64,000 nt of DNA from Thermoflexus hugenholtzii JAD2 (GCF_900187885.1 NZ_FYEK01000008.1:1-64000), one strand, 5' to 3'. Positions 27,407 through 37,871 are shown, counted from the first letter of the stretch. Numbers and translations: made by a program. The notes: generated by a model not told the origin, from the sequence alone.

Positions 27407-30400
27407 TTACCAATTGATCATTGCTGATCCATCTGCGCCCTTCAACAACTTGTTCAGGAAATCTCGAGCTAAGCCGCGGCGTAACTCGTCGTGGCAAAAC
27501 TGGTTATAGTAATTGCGTAGGCACTGATAGCAACTGGTGTCCTCTCCGCATTCGCAGCGGTGTACCCGATGCCAAGCGGCCCCGAAGACAGGGAGAGGGT
27601 CGTCCAGAATTCGCCGCACCAGCGCCGCGCCCCCGGGGACGTCGTCAAAGAGGACCAGGGCCGGGCTGGGGCTGTCAGGATAGGGATAGAGGGTGCCGTT
27701 GAGGTCCTCACGCGGGATGCCCAACGCCTCGCTGGCCCCCTCCAGCAGGGCGTAGAGAACGGAGAGCCACAGGCTCCGATCCGGGGACCGGGCCAGCGGC
27801 CCATGGAAGCGGAGTTCCAGGACGTCGGTGATGAATTCGTGGCCCAGGTGGTAGGTCTCAATCTTGCCCTTGCAAGAACGGCCAGAACGGGGATCGGTGT
27901 GACCGTCGTTTTGCTTTTGCGGAGTGGCTCCCTGAGCGGGAGCCGGTTTGGCCCAGCCGCATTGGGTGCAGACCCGGAAGCCCCGTCCGGCCAGGCCGTT
28001 GTTGACCAGGGCCAGTTTGCCGTAGCGGGAATATCGGGCCAGGACGCGGACGGAGGGGCCGGAGAGGGCGTCCACCACCTGAAACGTCTCCGGTTCCCGC
28101 TCGTACTCGGCGAAGTAGGGGCGGGTGGCGTAGAAGCGCTCCGGGCGGTCCTCCCCCGGCTCGGCGGTCTCCCGGGCCGCCAGAAAGCCGAATTCGGGGA
28201 TGAGGAAGCGGCCGTAGAGTCGCTGTCCGCCGGAGAAAAGGGGAGACCCACAGACGGTGCAGGTCCGCTGGGGCAGTTGCTCCGGCGCGCTGTGGTAACG
28301 GCCGCACTCCGGACAGACGGCGTACTCTTTGATCTGCCAGTTCCGTCCCGGAGGCCGGTAGATGCCCGCGCAGGTCCAGAGCCGTTTGGCGGCCACCACC
28401 TGCCCGCCCGGGGCATACTCGGCGATGGCGATGCGCAGGTCCCGCTGCAGTTCCACCCGCGCGGCCTCCCGGTCCGGGACGTGGGCGACGCGCAGTTCCA
28501 CCACGTCGGTGGGGAAGCCGTACTTGGGCAGGACGTTGCGGGAGCCCAGGAATCCCAGGAGTTCCCGGCCCCAGACGGTGCGGGCCACTTCGGCGTACCG
28601 CTCCGCCTCCCGATACTGCCGCGCGGCGGCGGCCTCCTGCTCGAGTCTCCGGTAGAGGTCCAGGTCGCCCACCACCTCCCGCGCCGCCAAGTCCAGGATG
28701 CCGTCCCCCTGGTCGTTCAGCAGTCGGGGGAGCCACCCCCAGTCCCGCAGGCCCAGTTCCTCCTGCATGGGGGAGGGGACGATGCGGTAGAGGGCATCGG
28801 TCACCTCCTTCGGGCGGCGGGCGACGTAGGCCCGCAGGAGCTCGGGGCCGCCGGGGCCGGATTCAGGGGCGAAGAAGTCCCCCACGGTGCGGAAGAGGCG
28901 GCCGTAGGTATCCCGGGCCCAGCGGAAGAAGGCAGCCAGGAGGACGGAGTGGACGTGGCGGCGGACGATTTTCTCGTTCTCCACGGCGACCAGGGGCGGG
29001 TGGATGTGGCCTGCTACCAGCCGGGTGGGGTCGCTGAAGTGGCTGAGGTCGTGGGAGCGGCGCTGGGCGAAGGTGAGGGCAATGGCAGCCGTGTCGGTCC
29101 GGCGCCCGGCCCGGCCGGCCCGCTGCAGGTAGTTGGCGGTGGTGGGGGGAACGTTGCGCATCAGGACCACCTGCAGGCTGCCCAGGTCCACGCCCAGCTC
29201 AAAGGTGGTGGAGCAACTGAGCAGGTTCACTTCGCCGCGGGCGAAGCGGTCCTGGACTTTGCCCGCCTCCTCGGGCCGCCACTGGGCGGTGTGCTCCTCG
29301 GCCTGCAGGGGGATGGGGAGAAGGTGGAGGTAGAGGTGGCGGTAGTGGTTTTCCCGCCAGACCGGGTCGTCGGGCGCGACGGGTTCCAGAGTCCCGTCGC
29401 AGCCGTAGGTCGGGCAGACGCCGCGCAGGTTCACCGGGGAGACGGCCTGACAGCGGTTACAGCGGTAGAGGATGGGGGTCCCGTCAGCCACGGGGACCCA
29501 CTCCCAGAGGCGGTAGTTGAGCCGATGGACGACGCCCACCCGAGGGCGGTTCTCGGCGGGGAGGTGGAGCTGCCAGGGGCTTCCGGGCGCGGTGAGGTGG
29601 CGCCAGATGCCCTGGAGGGTTTCTCGGGCCATCCGGGACCGTTCTCCCAGTTCCAGGTCGGAGGTCCGGGTCAGCAGGCGGAGCAAGAAGTCCAGCCGCC
29701 GGTTGCTGCCGCGAGCGGGGAGCCAGCCGAAGATGCCGGCCCGGGGGTCCCCTTCTCGTTCGCGGACGAAGAATTCCTTTGCCCGGGGGGCGAAGGCCGG
29801 AGCGCGGGGGTCCACTCCCTCCGGGTAGGTCATTGCGCCCTGGCGCCGGAGGCTATCCAGGAGGAGCCAGAGCAGGCCCCACGCCTCCTCCGGGGAGAGG
29901 TTCCAGGGGGGCTGGAGGAGTTGGGCCGGAGGGGACCACTGGGGCGGGCGAACGGGGCGGAAGGCGACCAGGCCCAGCCCCTCCAGACCGATACGGTAGT
30001 CCAGCGCGACCAGTTCCTGCATGAGCCAAGTGCGGATGAGGCGCTGGCGCTCGTCGTAGCCCTGCTCCAGGGTGAAGAGGTTGGCCGCTTCGGCGTGCCG
30101 CAGGACCCGACCGACCAGGTCGTCCAGGCGCAGGCGGCCCTCCCGGCCCGCCTCGTCCTCCAGAAGGGCCTTCATGATGAGGCGACGGCGAAGGAGGCGG
30201 CTGTAGGTGCGCTCCACGTAGGGGGCGAAGAAGGCGGCGTCCTGGCGGTTGTCGGAGAAGGTGAGCAGTTTGCGGCCAGCCCCGGGTAGGTCGCGGGCGG
30301 GCCCCTCCTCCTCCGGCGGGATCACCTGATAGAGGGTGGTCGCCAGGACGCTGACCGGCGCGTCGCGGCTGGTGAGGAAGCGGTAGACGACGCCGGAGAG

Positions 30401-32308
30401 GCTGCGGGCTCCACAGGCCAGGCAGAAGGTGAGGGTGGAGGCGTCGGGCCGCCGCCGGACTCGATGCACCTGTACGCGGAAGGTTTCCGGAGGACAGGAG
30501 CAGGTGGGGCGTCCTCGCTCCGCCGGAGCCAGCGCGCCGCAGCCCGCGCAAAGGAGGTACGGCTCGGCCCCCTCTTCTTCCAGCGCTTCCGGCTTCTGCC
30601 CGGCGGCCACCGCTTCGTCTTCGTCGAGGGGCGACACGGCCTCGGCCAGGATGTAGTAGGAAAGCCAGGGGGTCGTCTCGTCCTGCAGCGTGGGCTGCTG
30701 AAGGGATCCGCCGGATTCACGGCCCACCAGGTAGGCGGTGCCGCAGCGGGGGCAGGCGGCCAGTTCAAAGACTCGGGCGCCGCAGTGGGGGCATCGCTCC
30801 TGGCGGGTGAGGAAGAGGGACAGTTTTCCGGCGGCGGGGCCGCCGGGCCGATGGGCCACCTCGTTCAGGCAGACGAAGGCCCCCTCCAGCGCGCGGGCGA
30901 AGAGGTGGTAACGAGTAGGGAGCAGGGGGACTTCCTCCCGACCGGGACGGGCCCGGACGGCCAGATCCACCAGCCGGATGAGGTGCTCGGAGGCCTGGGG
31001 GTCTTCCGGGAACAGGGCCGGTGCCAGTTCTGCCAGGTCGCGGGGGCGAGAGAGTTCGTTGCGCAGGCGGTGGAGGCGGCCGTCGCCGCGCAGGAGGAAA
31101 TACAGGAAGCGAGAGGTTGCTTCCTGGGGCGACGTCATTGCTTCCTGCCGGGCCTGCTCCACCACGTCCGCTGGGACGCCTTCGCCCAGCGCCAGACGGC
31201 AGAGAGTCTCCAGAGCAGCCTGCTTTTCCATCGCGTCGGCCAGGGCCCTGTAGAGGGAGGGGGTGCCCTCGCCCCAGCGCTCGCCCAACGCGGCCGCGGG
31301 CTCCCGCTCCGCTTCCACGACGTCCTGGCGCGTCGGGTCGTTGTCGTCCCATTCAAACGGTTCCCCGAAAATCTCGGCGGCGAAGCGGGCAATGGCAGGG
31401 AAATCCTCCCGGCCGCGCCCCAGGGTCGCGCTGGTGGCGATGCATCGCAGCCGACCGGGTTCACTCCGCACGATGTGGTCTTTCAGGCGGCGCAGCAGCA
31501 TGGCAATCTCTATCCCTTCGGCGCCGCTGTAGATGTGGGCCTCGTCCAGGATGATGAAGCGCCAGTGCTGGCCGGTCTCGCCGTCAAAGAACTCGCAGTC
31601 CTGGGGGCGGAGGAGAAGGTATTCCAGCATAGCGTAGTTGGTGATGAGGATATGCGGAGGACGGGCGCGCAGTTGGCGCCGGCTGAGTAACTCGTTGGGA
31701 ATGCGTGGTTCATCGGGGAACTGGTCCCGGAAGCGGGTCTCGGCTTTCCCGTCCTCTTCCTCCGTCTCGCCGGTGTAGCGGCCGAAGGTGATGGCCGGGA
31801 AGGAACCCAGGACCCGTCGCAGACGCCGCAACTGGTCGTTGGCCAGGGCGTTCATCGGATAGAGGAGGAGGGCCCGGACGCCCGGACGTTCCAGCGTGCC
31901 CGCTTCTTGTTCCCGAAGGAGATGGTCCAGGATGGGGATCAGGAAAGCCTCGGTTTTGCCGCTCCCCGTCCCGGTGGCGATCACCACGTTCCGGCCCCCG
32001 GCGACGACCTTCTCAATGGCTCGGTCCTGATGGAGGTAGAGAGGGCGATACAAGGGAAGCGCGTCGGAGCAGAGGGTGCGGAAGCCCGGGTGGAGGATGC
32101 CGTCCCGGACCATATCCTCTATGGACCGCCCCACGCAGAAAGGGGCGGCGGATTCCAAGATCGGGCCCTTGGTCAGGAAGTGAGGGGCTGAGATGGCTTC
32201 CCGAAACTGGCGGCGCAGGGCATGGTCGCGGAAGAAGTAAATAGTCTGCAGGTAGCGGGCGTAGTCTTCACGGATTCGCTCCGCAACCACCAGAGGATGC
32301 AGACCCAT
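27407..32308 (-). CDS. DEAH-box helicase with DUF1998 (DruE/DrmA-DrmB/MrfA-like)
   Basis: A 1,633-residue SF2 helicase. Motif I is ATGTGSGKTE (near residue 115), motif II is LDEAHIYSG, motif III is ATSATLGRG, and motif VI is QRAGRAGRR. Five or more zinc ribbons follow (CPHCG/CPRCG, CAGCG, CNRCQ, CPECG/CTVCG, CTQCG). The C-terminal DUF1998 region ends with CECG-x4-CYQCLRNYYNQ. This joins in one chain what DISARM splits into DrmA and DrmB, and is close in plan to Druantia DruE. It follows the 1,252-residue protein by 39 bp, so the pair is probably one operon. Confidence 0.9.
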   Translation of the reverse strand: MGLHPLVVAERIREDYARYLQTIYFFRDHALRRQFREAISAPHFLTKGPILESAAPFCVGRSIEDMVRDGILHPGFRTLCSDALPLYRPLYLHQDRAIEKVVAGGRNVVIATGTGSGKTEAFLIPILDHLLREQEAGTLERPGVRALLLYPMNALANDQLRRLRRVLGSFPAITFGRYTGETEEEDGKAETRFRDQFPDEPRIPNELLSRRQLRARPPHILITNYAMLEYLLLRPQDCEFFDGETGQHWRFIILDEAHIYSGAEGIEIAMLLRRLKDHIVRSEPGRLRCIATSATLGRGREDFPAIARFAAEIFGEPFEWDDNDPTRQDVVEAEREPAAALGERWGEGTPSLYRALADAMEKQAALETLCRLALGEGVPADVVEQARQEAMTSPQEATSRFLYFLLRGDGRLHRLRNELSRPRDLAELAPALFPEDPQASEHLIRLVDLAVRARPGREEVPLLPTRYHLFARALEGAFVCLNEVAHRPGGPAAGKLSLFLTRQERCPHCGARVFELAACPRCGTAYLVGRESGGSLQQPTLQDETTPWLSYYILAEAVSPLDEDEAVAAGQKPEALEEEGAEPYLLCAGCGALAPAERGRPTCSCPPETFRVQVHRVRRRPDASTLTFCLACGARSLSGVVYRFLTSRDAPVSVLATTLYQVIPPEEEGPARDLPGAGRKLLTFSDNRQDAAFFAPYVERTYSRLLRRRLIMKALLEDEAGREGRLRLDDLVGRVLRHAEAANLFTLEQGYDERQRLIRTWLMQELVALDYRIGLEGLGLVAFRPVRPPQWSPPAQLLQPPWNLSPEEAWGLLWLLLDSLRRQGAMTYPEGVDPRAPAFAPRAKEFFVREREGDPRAGIFGWLPARGSNRRLDFLLRLLTRTSDLELGERSRMARETLQGIWRHLTAPGSPWQLHLPAENRPRVGVVHRLNYRLWEWVPVADGTPILYRCNRCQAVSPVNLRGVCPTYGCDGTLEPVAPDDPVWRENHYRHLYLHLLPIPLQAEEHTAQWRPEEAGKVQDRFARGEVNLLSCSTTFELGVDLGSLQVVLMRNVPPTTANYLQRAGRAGRRTDTAAIALTFAQRRSHDLSHFSDPTRLVAGHIHPPLVAVENEKIVRRHVHSVLLAAFFRWARDTYGRLFRTVGDFFAPESGPGGPELLRAYVARRPKEVTDALYRIVPSPMQEELGLRDWGWLPRLLNDQGDGILDLAAREVVGDLDLYRRLEQEAAAARQYREAERYAEVARTVWGRELLGFLGSRNVLPKYGFPTDVVELRVAHVPDREAARVELQRDLRIAIAEYAPGGQVVAAKRLWTCAGIYRPPGRNWQIKEYAVCPECGRYHSAPEQLPQRTCTVCGSPLFSGGQRLYGRFLIPEFGFLAARETAEPGEDRPERFYATRPYFAEYEREPETFQVVDALSGPSVRVLARYSRYGKLALVNNGLAGRGFRVCTQCGWAKPAPAQGATPQKQNDGHTDPRSGRSCKGKIETYHLGHEFITDVLELRFHGPLARSPDRSLWLSVLYALLEGASEALGIPREDLNGTLYPYPDSPSPALVLFDDVPGGAALVRRILDDPLPVFGAAWHRVHRCECGEDTSCYQCLRNYYNQFCHDELRRGLARDFLNKLLKGADGSAMINW

Positions 32309-32347
32309 TCGGACACCTCCTCTTCGCTCCCATCCTATAACACCCCA

Positions 32348-35300
32348 TTATTCCCATGGCTGAGGAGGAATAGAGCGCGAGAATGTCAGAGGGACCAACT
32401 GCTGGATTGACCGGGCGGAGACTGTCTGAAAGCTCGGATGAATCCCGCCATGCGCCACCCGATCGTGATGTTCGATGATCAAATTGTAATCTGCAGAACA
32501 GAACATCCTGCACTTTGAGCACATATAAACCCGTTGAGCGTCTGGAAACACCACGGTGTTCTCATCCAGATTGATGAGGGCTTTCTCTGACCGTTGAGGA
32601 TCATGGGCTCGCAGGAGGACATAGAAGTGCAGGCCGGGCTCAGGATCGGAGAACACAACCACCTGTCGGGGGAGTCCGTCTGCTCCCTCAATGCGCTCCA
32701 GACGTCCCCACCCAGCGACGCAGCGTATCCAGCACCCCGGGTAAGCAATCACAGGAACTCGCTCAGGATCGCGACGCCGCAGCTGCTCCAGCAAGCTTTG
32801 GGCCGCGGGATCAGGCAGGATGTTCACAAGCGCCTCTAGGCTCTGCGGGAGGTGCTCCTGGATCAAGCTTGTGGCCTCCTCATGAGAGAGTAGGCCTTCC
32901 TTCAAGCAGCGAACGATCGTCTGAACACCGCTGACTAGATCCGTCTCTATCGACCACTTCATAATATAAAAGCGCAGTTGCTTATCACCCGCGCCTGTGA
33001 AGCGACGGATCAGACTTGTCATGTCTCCGCCACACTCCTGTAGCCATTGGGCTATGACCTGAGCGCCGCTGGGGTCTTTCCGCATGATCAGCTGTTTCCC
33101 GGCTTGAAAGCGCGTCTGCTCATCATCCACTTCCATAAGAAGCTTGCAGGTCTCAGTCGGCCAGAGGGAAGGCGAGGGCAAGCCAGCAAGGTATTCCCGA
33201 TACAGGCTTTTGGGCAACTCCCCGCGATGGAACGTGTCCAACATCCGCTGAATTCGCGATGCCGCAGCCATTTTCACCCGCAGCGGGCCCTCCAGGTCGG
33301 GATCCCCTACGACTTCACGCACCAAGGCCAGGATGTGCGCGATCTCCGCCTCATCCAGGTGCTCAAAGCACCATTGGAAGGCTTTCCGGGCCAGCCCCTC
33401 CTGGCCTGCATCCCGGCGGATACAGGCAGCCTCCAGAGCCAAGAGAAATGAGAGCCCATCTCGGGCAGCCCGGTGGCGCAGTTCGTGCAACCGTTTCATC
33501 ACCGCATCACGGGGAATAAGCACTGAACGGACCGTTGGGGAAGTCGGGCTCGGTCGGTTTGGCGAAGCTGCCGTCCAAGGGTCCTGGACGCTGAACTCCA
33601 CCAGGTATCTTCCCGGGACCAGCTGGGCAGCCGGGAACGCACAGACATATTCGTCCTGTGCCTTGTCCGGGATGGGGATTTCCATGGGCGGCTCCCATGG
33701 ACGCCAGACCGGCCACAGGCGGACCAAGCGATGACGAACTCGAAAGGAAGCCTCCCAGCGGAGACGGAGGTATATGGTATCCATGATCTGCGCGCTCTCT
33801 ATCTCTTTCCACTGGGCGACGAAGCGGCGGGCGACCTGAAGGGTGGGATAGGAGACCTCGCCCCGCCCGGGGAGTCCCTGCATGACGAGATGAAAGACGA
33901 AGGATAGACCAGCGGACTGGCGGAGGGTGTCCAGGAAGGCGGCCAGGTCAAATCGGAGGTGGGGTTGCCCCGCGCGCCAGCGGCCTTCCCGCTCCTGGAG
34001 CACCGTCCCGTCTTCATCCTGGAGGGAGAGGCGCACCGTGAGGTTTCCGACCGTGCCGCCGAAGAGGTCCACCAGGAGAAGCGGTTCCCGGGCCTGTTCC
34101 AGGGCGTCCAGGGGGAGGCGCAGTGAGGTGGTCCGCCACTCCGGTATCCCTGCGTGCTCCCGACCGAGGACGAGCATCCAGCGGAGGCGGCGGATGGGCA
34201 CGGAGAGGGGCACATAGACAGCGTCGCCCCTGTCGGTGGGGCGGACGAAGCGGAGGGGGAAGTCCGCGCGGGCGACTCCGGCCGTCACTTCGTAGAGCCG
34301 CCGTCCGTTTTCCTCCACCATCAAGTCCACCCGACAGTGGTTTGTGCCGGGCTGCAGGGTCAGCGTAGTCTGGGTATCGGTCTCCACTAGAAGGCGAGCT
34401 TCCTCCATCGCTTCCGGCAGGTAGAGCGTGTCGTGTCCGGCGATTCCCAGCACGGGGAGGATGCGGAAGGCCAGGTTAGCCTTGTGCCCCAGAGGCCCCC
34501 GCACTTTCACCTGGTACGTCCCCATTGGTTCCTCGCCCAGCCACTCCCGCAGGTCCAGAACGGCAACGCCGTCTTCTACATCTACATCCTGCTGGAGGTC
34601 GGCTAAGGTGAACGAAACCTGAACAGGCGGTAGAGCAGGCCCTTCGTTCCGGATCTCCACATACCAGCGGTGCAGGCGGGGAGTGGGTGGGAGCGGAATG
34701 CGCAGGGAGGGAGGAACTCCCACGTAGAAGGGGGGCCGGTCATCGTCTATGGGCAGGCGCCGGCCTCCCACCAGTGCGGGCTGGTCCTCCGGCCCCAGGC
34801 CCAGGACGGTGTATTCCCGCACCGGCTGGTTCCCGCGGCGCACGGTCAGGCGCCGGGCCTGGCTCAGGTCCACCTCCTCGCCGATGTAATCGCACCACTC
34901 TCCCGGCATCCGGGGGAATTCCTCGGTGACCTGGAGGCTCTCCGGGGGGTCCGTCTCCAGGACGACGTCGGGAGGACGCAGAACCCACAGCCGTCCTGCG
35001 GGAAGGGTGTCCTGGGGGAGAAGTTGCCGACCGTCCTTCGGGTCAAACCACAGCAGTGGACTCTCCTCCCGAAGGCCCGGGATCCACCATTCCCGTTGAA
35101 CCTCTTGAGGGAACCTCTCGTCCTCTTCCACCCGGGCAAACGCCAGGGCCACCCGGTATTCCGGCGCCGGACCGGGCAGGGGGAAATCGCAGGGAACGGT
35201 TTTCCAGTCCGGTTCGTCCTTTCGGACGTCCACCCCGATTTTCGTGGGACTATCCAGGAAGATCAGCCAGAGGGCCTTCATATCCGCCCCAGCACCGGGT

Positions 35301-36106
35301 ACGGGCTGGGAGGGGAGGCGCAGGGCAGGTCCCCAGCCCCAGGGGTCCAGGAAGAGCACCGGGCTGCGGTAGATGGCCCGCCGCCGGAGGGAAGGCCGGG
35401 CCCGGCCCTCCAGCCAGTCCTGGTATCCCTTCACAACGCGGGGGGGAAGCCCCAACGCTTCCGGGGAAGGAATCTCCCCCCGCTCTTCCCAGGCCAGGGC
35501 CATCTCCCGGCAGCGCTCCACGAAGTCGACCGCCGGCTGACCGCCGTATTGCAGGAAGCGCAGGACCGGCTTGTCGGTCAGGAAGGTCACGCTGGCCTGG
35601 AGGAGACGGCGCTGGATGAATTCTTCCACGGACAGGGAGGCATACTCGGGACGGGTGACTAGCGGCCGAAGGAAATGGTCAAAGAAGTCCGCCAAGCAGT
35701 AGTCGGGGATGCCCCCATGGGCCAGGATGGGCCCGATGTAGCGGGGGCCACCCAGAGGCGGGAATTGGACCACAGGCAGTTTCTGCACAATCTCTTCAAA
35801 GAGTTGCCCCCACTGGAGGGCCTGGGTTGGGGGAATGGAAAGGCCGGTGGCCTCTCGAATGGCCGACCAGAAATCTCCCGCCTCATAGCCCCGAGCCCCC
35901 TGCGCGACCATGAATACGGCATACGAACAGGGATACTGTTCCCGCAGGAGGCGCGCGGCCTGCGTCCACCCTTTCCGGCGCACCAGGTCCCCGATCAGCT
36001 GTCCAAGAAGACGGACTTCATCCTCTGAGAGAGGCACCTCCCCCAGCAGATCCACTTCCATGACCTGAGGACGCAGTCGTTCCTCCCATTTATCCAGCTG
36101 ATCCAT
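32348..36106 (-). CDS. 1,252-aa protein of unknown function, partner of the DUF1998 helicase
   Basis: I do not recognise this protein. The first about 300 residues are helical. Residues about 300-850 look like several beta-sandwich domains. From about 870 it becomes helical repeat-like, and the end carries a possible zinc site (CSKCRMFC with His pairs about ten residues later). No signal peptide, Walker motif or nuclease motif is seen. The start at 36106 has GGAAAGGG eight bases upstream; two earlier Met codons are poorly placed. By position (39 bp before a DruE-like helicase) it corresponds to DruH of Druantia III, but homology is untested. The C-terminal third is less GC-rich. Confidence 0.85.
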   Translation of the reverse strand: MDQLDKWEERLRPQVMEVDLLGEVPLSEDEVRLLGQLIGDLVRRKGWTQAARLLREQYPCSYAVFMVAQGARGYEAGDFWSAIREATGLSIPPTQALQWGQLFEEIVQKLPVVQFPPLGGPRYIGPILAHGGIPDYCLADFFDHFLRPLVTRPEYASLSVEEFIQRRLLQASVTFLTDKPVLRFLQYGGQPAVDFVERCREMALAWEERGEIPSPEALGLPPRVVKGYQDWLEGRARPSLRRRAIYRSPVLFLDPWGWGPALRLPSQPVPGAGADMKALWLIFLDSPTKIGVDVRKDEPDWKTVPCDFPLPGPAPEYRVALAFARVEEDERFPQEVQREWWIPGLREESPLLWFDPKDGRQLLPQDTLPAGRLWVLRPPDVVLETDPPESLQVTEEFPRMPGEWCDYIGEEVDLSQARRLTVRRGNQPVREYTVLGLGPEDQPALVGGRRLPIDDDRPPFYVGVPPSLRIPLPPTPRLHRWYVEIRNEGPALPPVQVSFTLADLQQDVDVEDGVAVLDLREWLGEEPMGTYQVKVRGPLGHKANLAFRILPVLGIAGHDTLYLPEAMEEARLLVETDTQTTLTLQPGTNHCRVDLMVEENGRRLYEVTAGVARADFPLRFVRPTDRGDAVYVPLSVPIRRLRWMLVLGREHAGIPEWRTTSLRLPLDALEQAREPLLLVDLFGGTVGNLTVRLSLQDEDGTVLQEREGRWRAGQPHLRFDLAAFLDTLRQSAGLSFVFHLVMQGLPGRGEVSYPTLQVARRFVAQWKEIESAQIMDTIYLRLRWEASFRVRHRLVRLWPVWRPWEPPMEIPIPDKAQDEYVCAFPAAQLVPGRYLVEFSVQDPWTAASPNRPSPTSPTVRSVLIPRDAVMKRLHELRHRAARDGLSFLLALEAACIRRDAGQEGLARKAFQWCFEHLDEAEIAHILALVREVVGDPDLEGPLRVKMAAASRIQRMLDTFHRGELPKSLYREYLAGLPSPSLWPTETCKLLMEVDDEQTRFQAGKQLIMRKDPSGAQVIAQWLQECGGDMTSLIRRFTGAGDKQLRFYIMKWSIETDLVSGVQTIVRCLKEGLLSHEEATSLIQEHLPQSLEALVNILPDPAAQSLLEQLRRRDPERVPVIAYPGCWIRCVAGWGRLERIEGADGLPRQVVVFSDPEPGLHFYVLLRAHDPQRSEKALINLDENTVVFPDAQRVYMCSKCRMFCSADYNLIIEHHDRVAHGGIHPSFQTVSARSIQQLVPLTFSRSIPPQPWE

Positions 36107-36226
36107 GATCATCCCTTTCCATTGATTGCGGGACCATGCCCGATTCACGCCCGGTGTCCTGCTTAAGGATCAGACGCCGGACGGGCTGTGAAGGACACTC
36201 AACTGAAAGCAAATACAAGCATCGTA

Positions 36227-37807
36227 TCAGAAGAGGATCCGGATCTCTTCCCTGCGCAGGAGCTCCGCCCATCGCTCTGGATGCAAAGTGTGCACCGGGA
36301 GCAGATGGCGGGGCCGGAGACGGCGGACCAGCCTCGCCAGATCCTCCTCCGGAGCGTGGCCGGAAGTGTGATAGGGATTGTCCACCTCCAGGGGATCTGC
36401 TGGAAGACCCCGGAGGCTCTCCGGAAGAAGGCGGAAGTTCAACTCGGAAAGCCACCGCATCAGGATCCGGAGATCCAGGATCTGCTCGTCATCCGCCCAG
36501 TAGCTGTTGCTGAAGATGTAGAGGCCCTCCGGCTCTGGGCCGATGTGCAGCCTCAGGTCCAGGAGACGGTTGATCTCATAGAAGCCGAAGGCCAGAAGGA
36601 AGCTCCCCGGCGCTTGGGCCACCTCCTCGATGGTCACACCCCGGAGGCCGGGCGCCTCCTCCCAGAGCCGCTCCTCCCACCCGCGCACCTGCGCCTTCGT
36701 CTCCCGAAGGACTCGAACGCTTCTCCGCACATCCTCATAATGGGGATCCACATCCGACAGCGCCCACAGCAGATACGCGTCCTTCGACGTCACTACCAGC
36801 TCCCGACCCAGATCCCGGGCCACCTCCAGACAGGACTCCAGGCGCTCCACATTGCGCGGGGCGAAGTCCACCGCCACCGGAGCCCCCGGATGCCGCCGGA
36901 TCTCCTCGTGCAGCGCCTCCTTCACCTCTTCCTCGGTGCGGGCGCTCCCGGGCCGCCCCAAGCGGGTCCCCTCCACAATCAAAAGGAAGACCTTCTCTTC
37001 CTCCAGCGCCCGCAGGAACGCCTCCGTGCGGGAACCCGCCCGGCCGTGGAACCGCAGATCCCCCGTGTAGACCACCAGGCCCTCCGCCGTCTCCACAACG
37101 AAGGCCACCGTCCCCGGCACAGAGTGGTCCACCGGGAACGCCTGCGCCCGAAAGCCTCCCACCCGGAAAGGGAGATCCACCGCCTCCCAGGGATGACCTT
37201 CCAAGCGTTTCGTTTTGGCCGGGGAGAGCTCATGGAATCCCTGCGGCAGCCCCCTCAAGCAACGATACGGCCGTCGGAGGTAGGAGGCCCGAGCATCCGC
37301 CTTCAGGACGCCCTCTTCGTTCACCCGTCGCAGGCTGAGGTAAACTCCTTCTCCGTCCAGCCCCGCCTGGGCCGTGTCCTGCATGGCCTTCAGGATGGCG
37401 GCGGTCTCCGGCGTCGTGTAGATGGGAAGGTCGGCCCGCAGGTAAGCGATGGCCCCCGAGTGATCCAGATGGGCGTGGGAGAGCAGAAGCCCCTGGATAT
37501 GCCCGGCGTCCGGCGCGCCGTCCAGCAGCCCCCGCTCCAGGTCTGTGGGAAAGAGGGTGTCGTCCCGGCCATCCCGATAGAGCCCTCTCAGACGGGGAAG
37601 AAGCCCCAGGGCCAGCAGGTCCCGCAGGCCGAGGGCGCTCCGGGGAGCCAGGAACTCGGTGAAGTATTCCTTCCAGCGGCCGAAGGGACGCCCGAAATCC
37701 AGGAGGATGGCCTCGCCGCCGGCCTCCAGGAGCAGCTGGTTGCCGCCGATCTCCCCCCAGCCGCCGAAGACATGAACGCGAAGCCCGCCCACCGCAAAGG
37801 ATCTCAT
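36227..37807 (-). CDS. MBL-fold beta-CASP nuclease (RNase J-like)
   Basis: A 526-residue metallo-beta-lactamase nuclease. The zinc motif is SHAHLDHSG (about 120-128), with further ligands in PVDHSVPG and YTGDLRFHG. The beta-CASP insertion is residues about 220-430, followed by TSGHAPEEDL (the SGHA motif of RNase J) and PVHTLHPE. It should be an RNA exo/endonuclease, but divergence from canonical RNase J and the location between rmuC and the defence genes leave open a specialised role. The start at 37807 follows GGAGGTGCCCG. It lies 64 bp after rmuC. Confidence 0.85.
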   Translation of the reverse strand: MRSFAVGGLRVHVFGGWGEIGGNQLLLEAGGEAILLDFGRPFGRWKEYFTEFLAPRSALGLRDLLALGLLPRLRGLYRDGRDDTLFPTDLERGLLDGAPDAGHIQGLLLSHAHLDHSGAIAYLRADLPIYTTPETAAILKAMQDTAQAGLDGEGVYLSLRRVNEEGVLKADARASYLRRPYRCLRGLPQGFHELSPAKTKRLEGHPWEAVDLPFRVGGFRAQAFPVDHSVPGTVAFVVETAEGLVVYTGDLRFHGRAGSRTEAFLRALEEEKVFLLIVEGTRLGRPGSARTEEEVKEALHEEIRRHPGAPVAVDFAPRNVERLESCLEVARDLGRELVVTSKDAYLLWALSDVDPHYEDVRRSVRVLRETKAQVRGWEERLWEEAPGLRGVTIEEVAQAPGSFLLAFGFYEINRLLDLRLHIGPEPEGLYIFSNSYWADDEQILDLRILMRWLSELNFRLLPESLRGLPADPLEVDNPYHTSGHAPEEDLARLVRRLRPRHLLPVHTLHPERWAELLRREEIRILF

Positions 37808-37871
37808 CGGGCACCTCCCCGGATCCGAGCATGCGTTCTCATTCAGCCCCTCCCCTAAACCGCGTGGCTCA

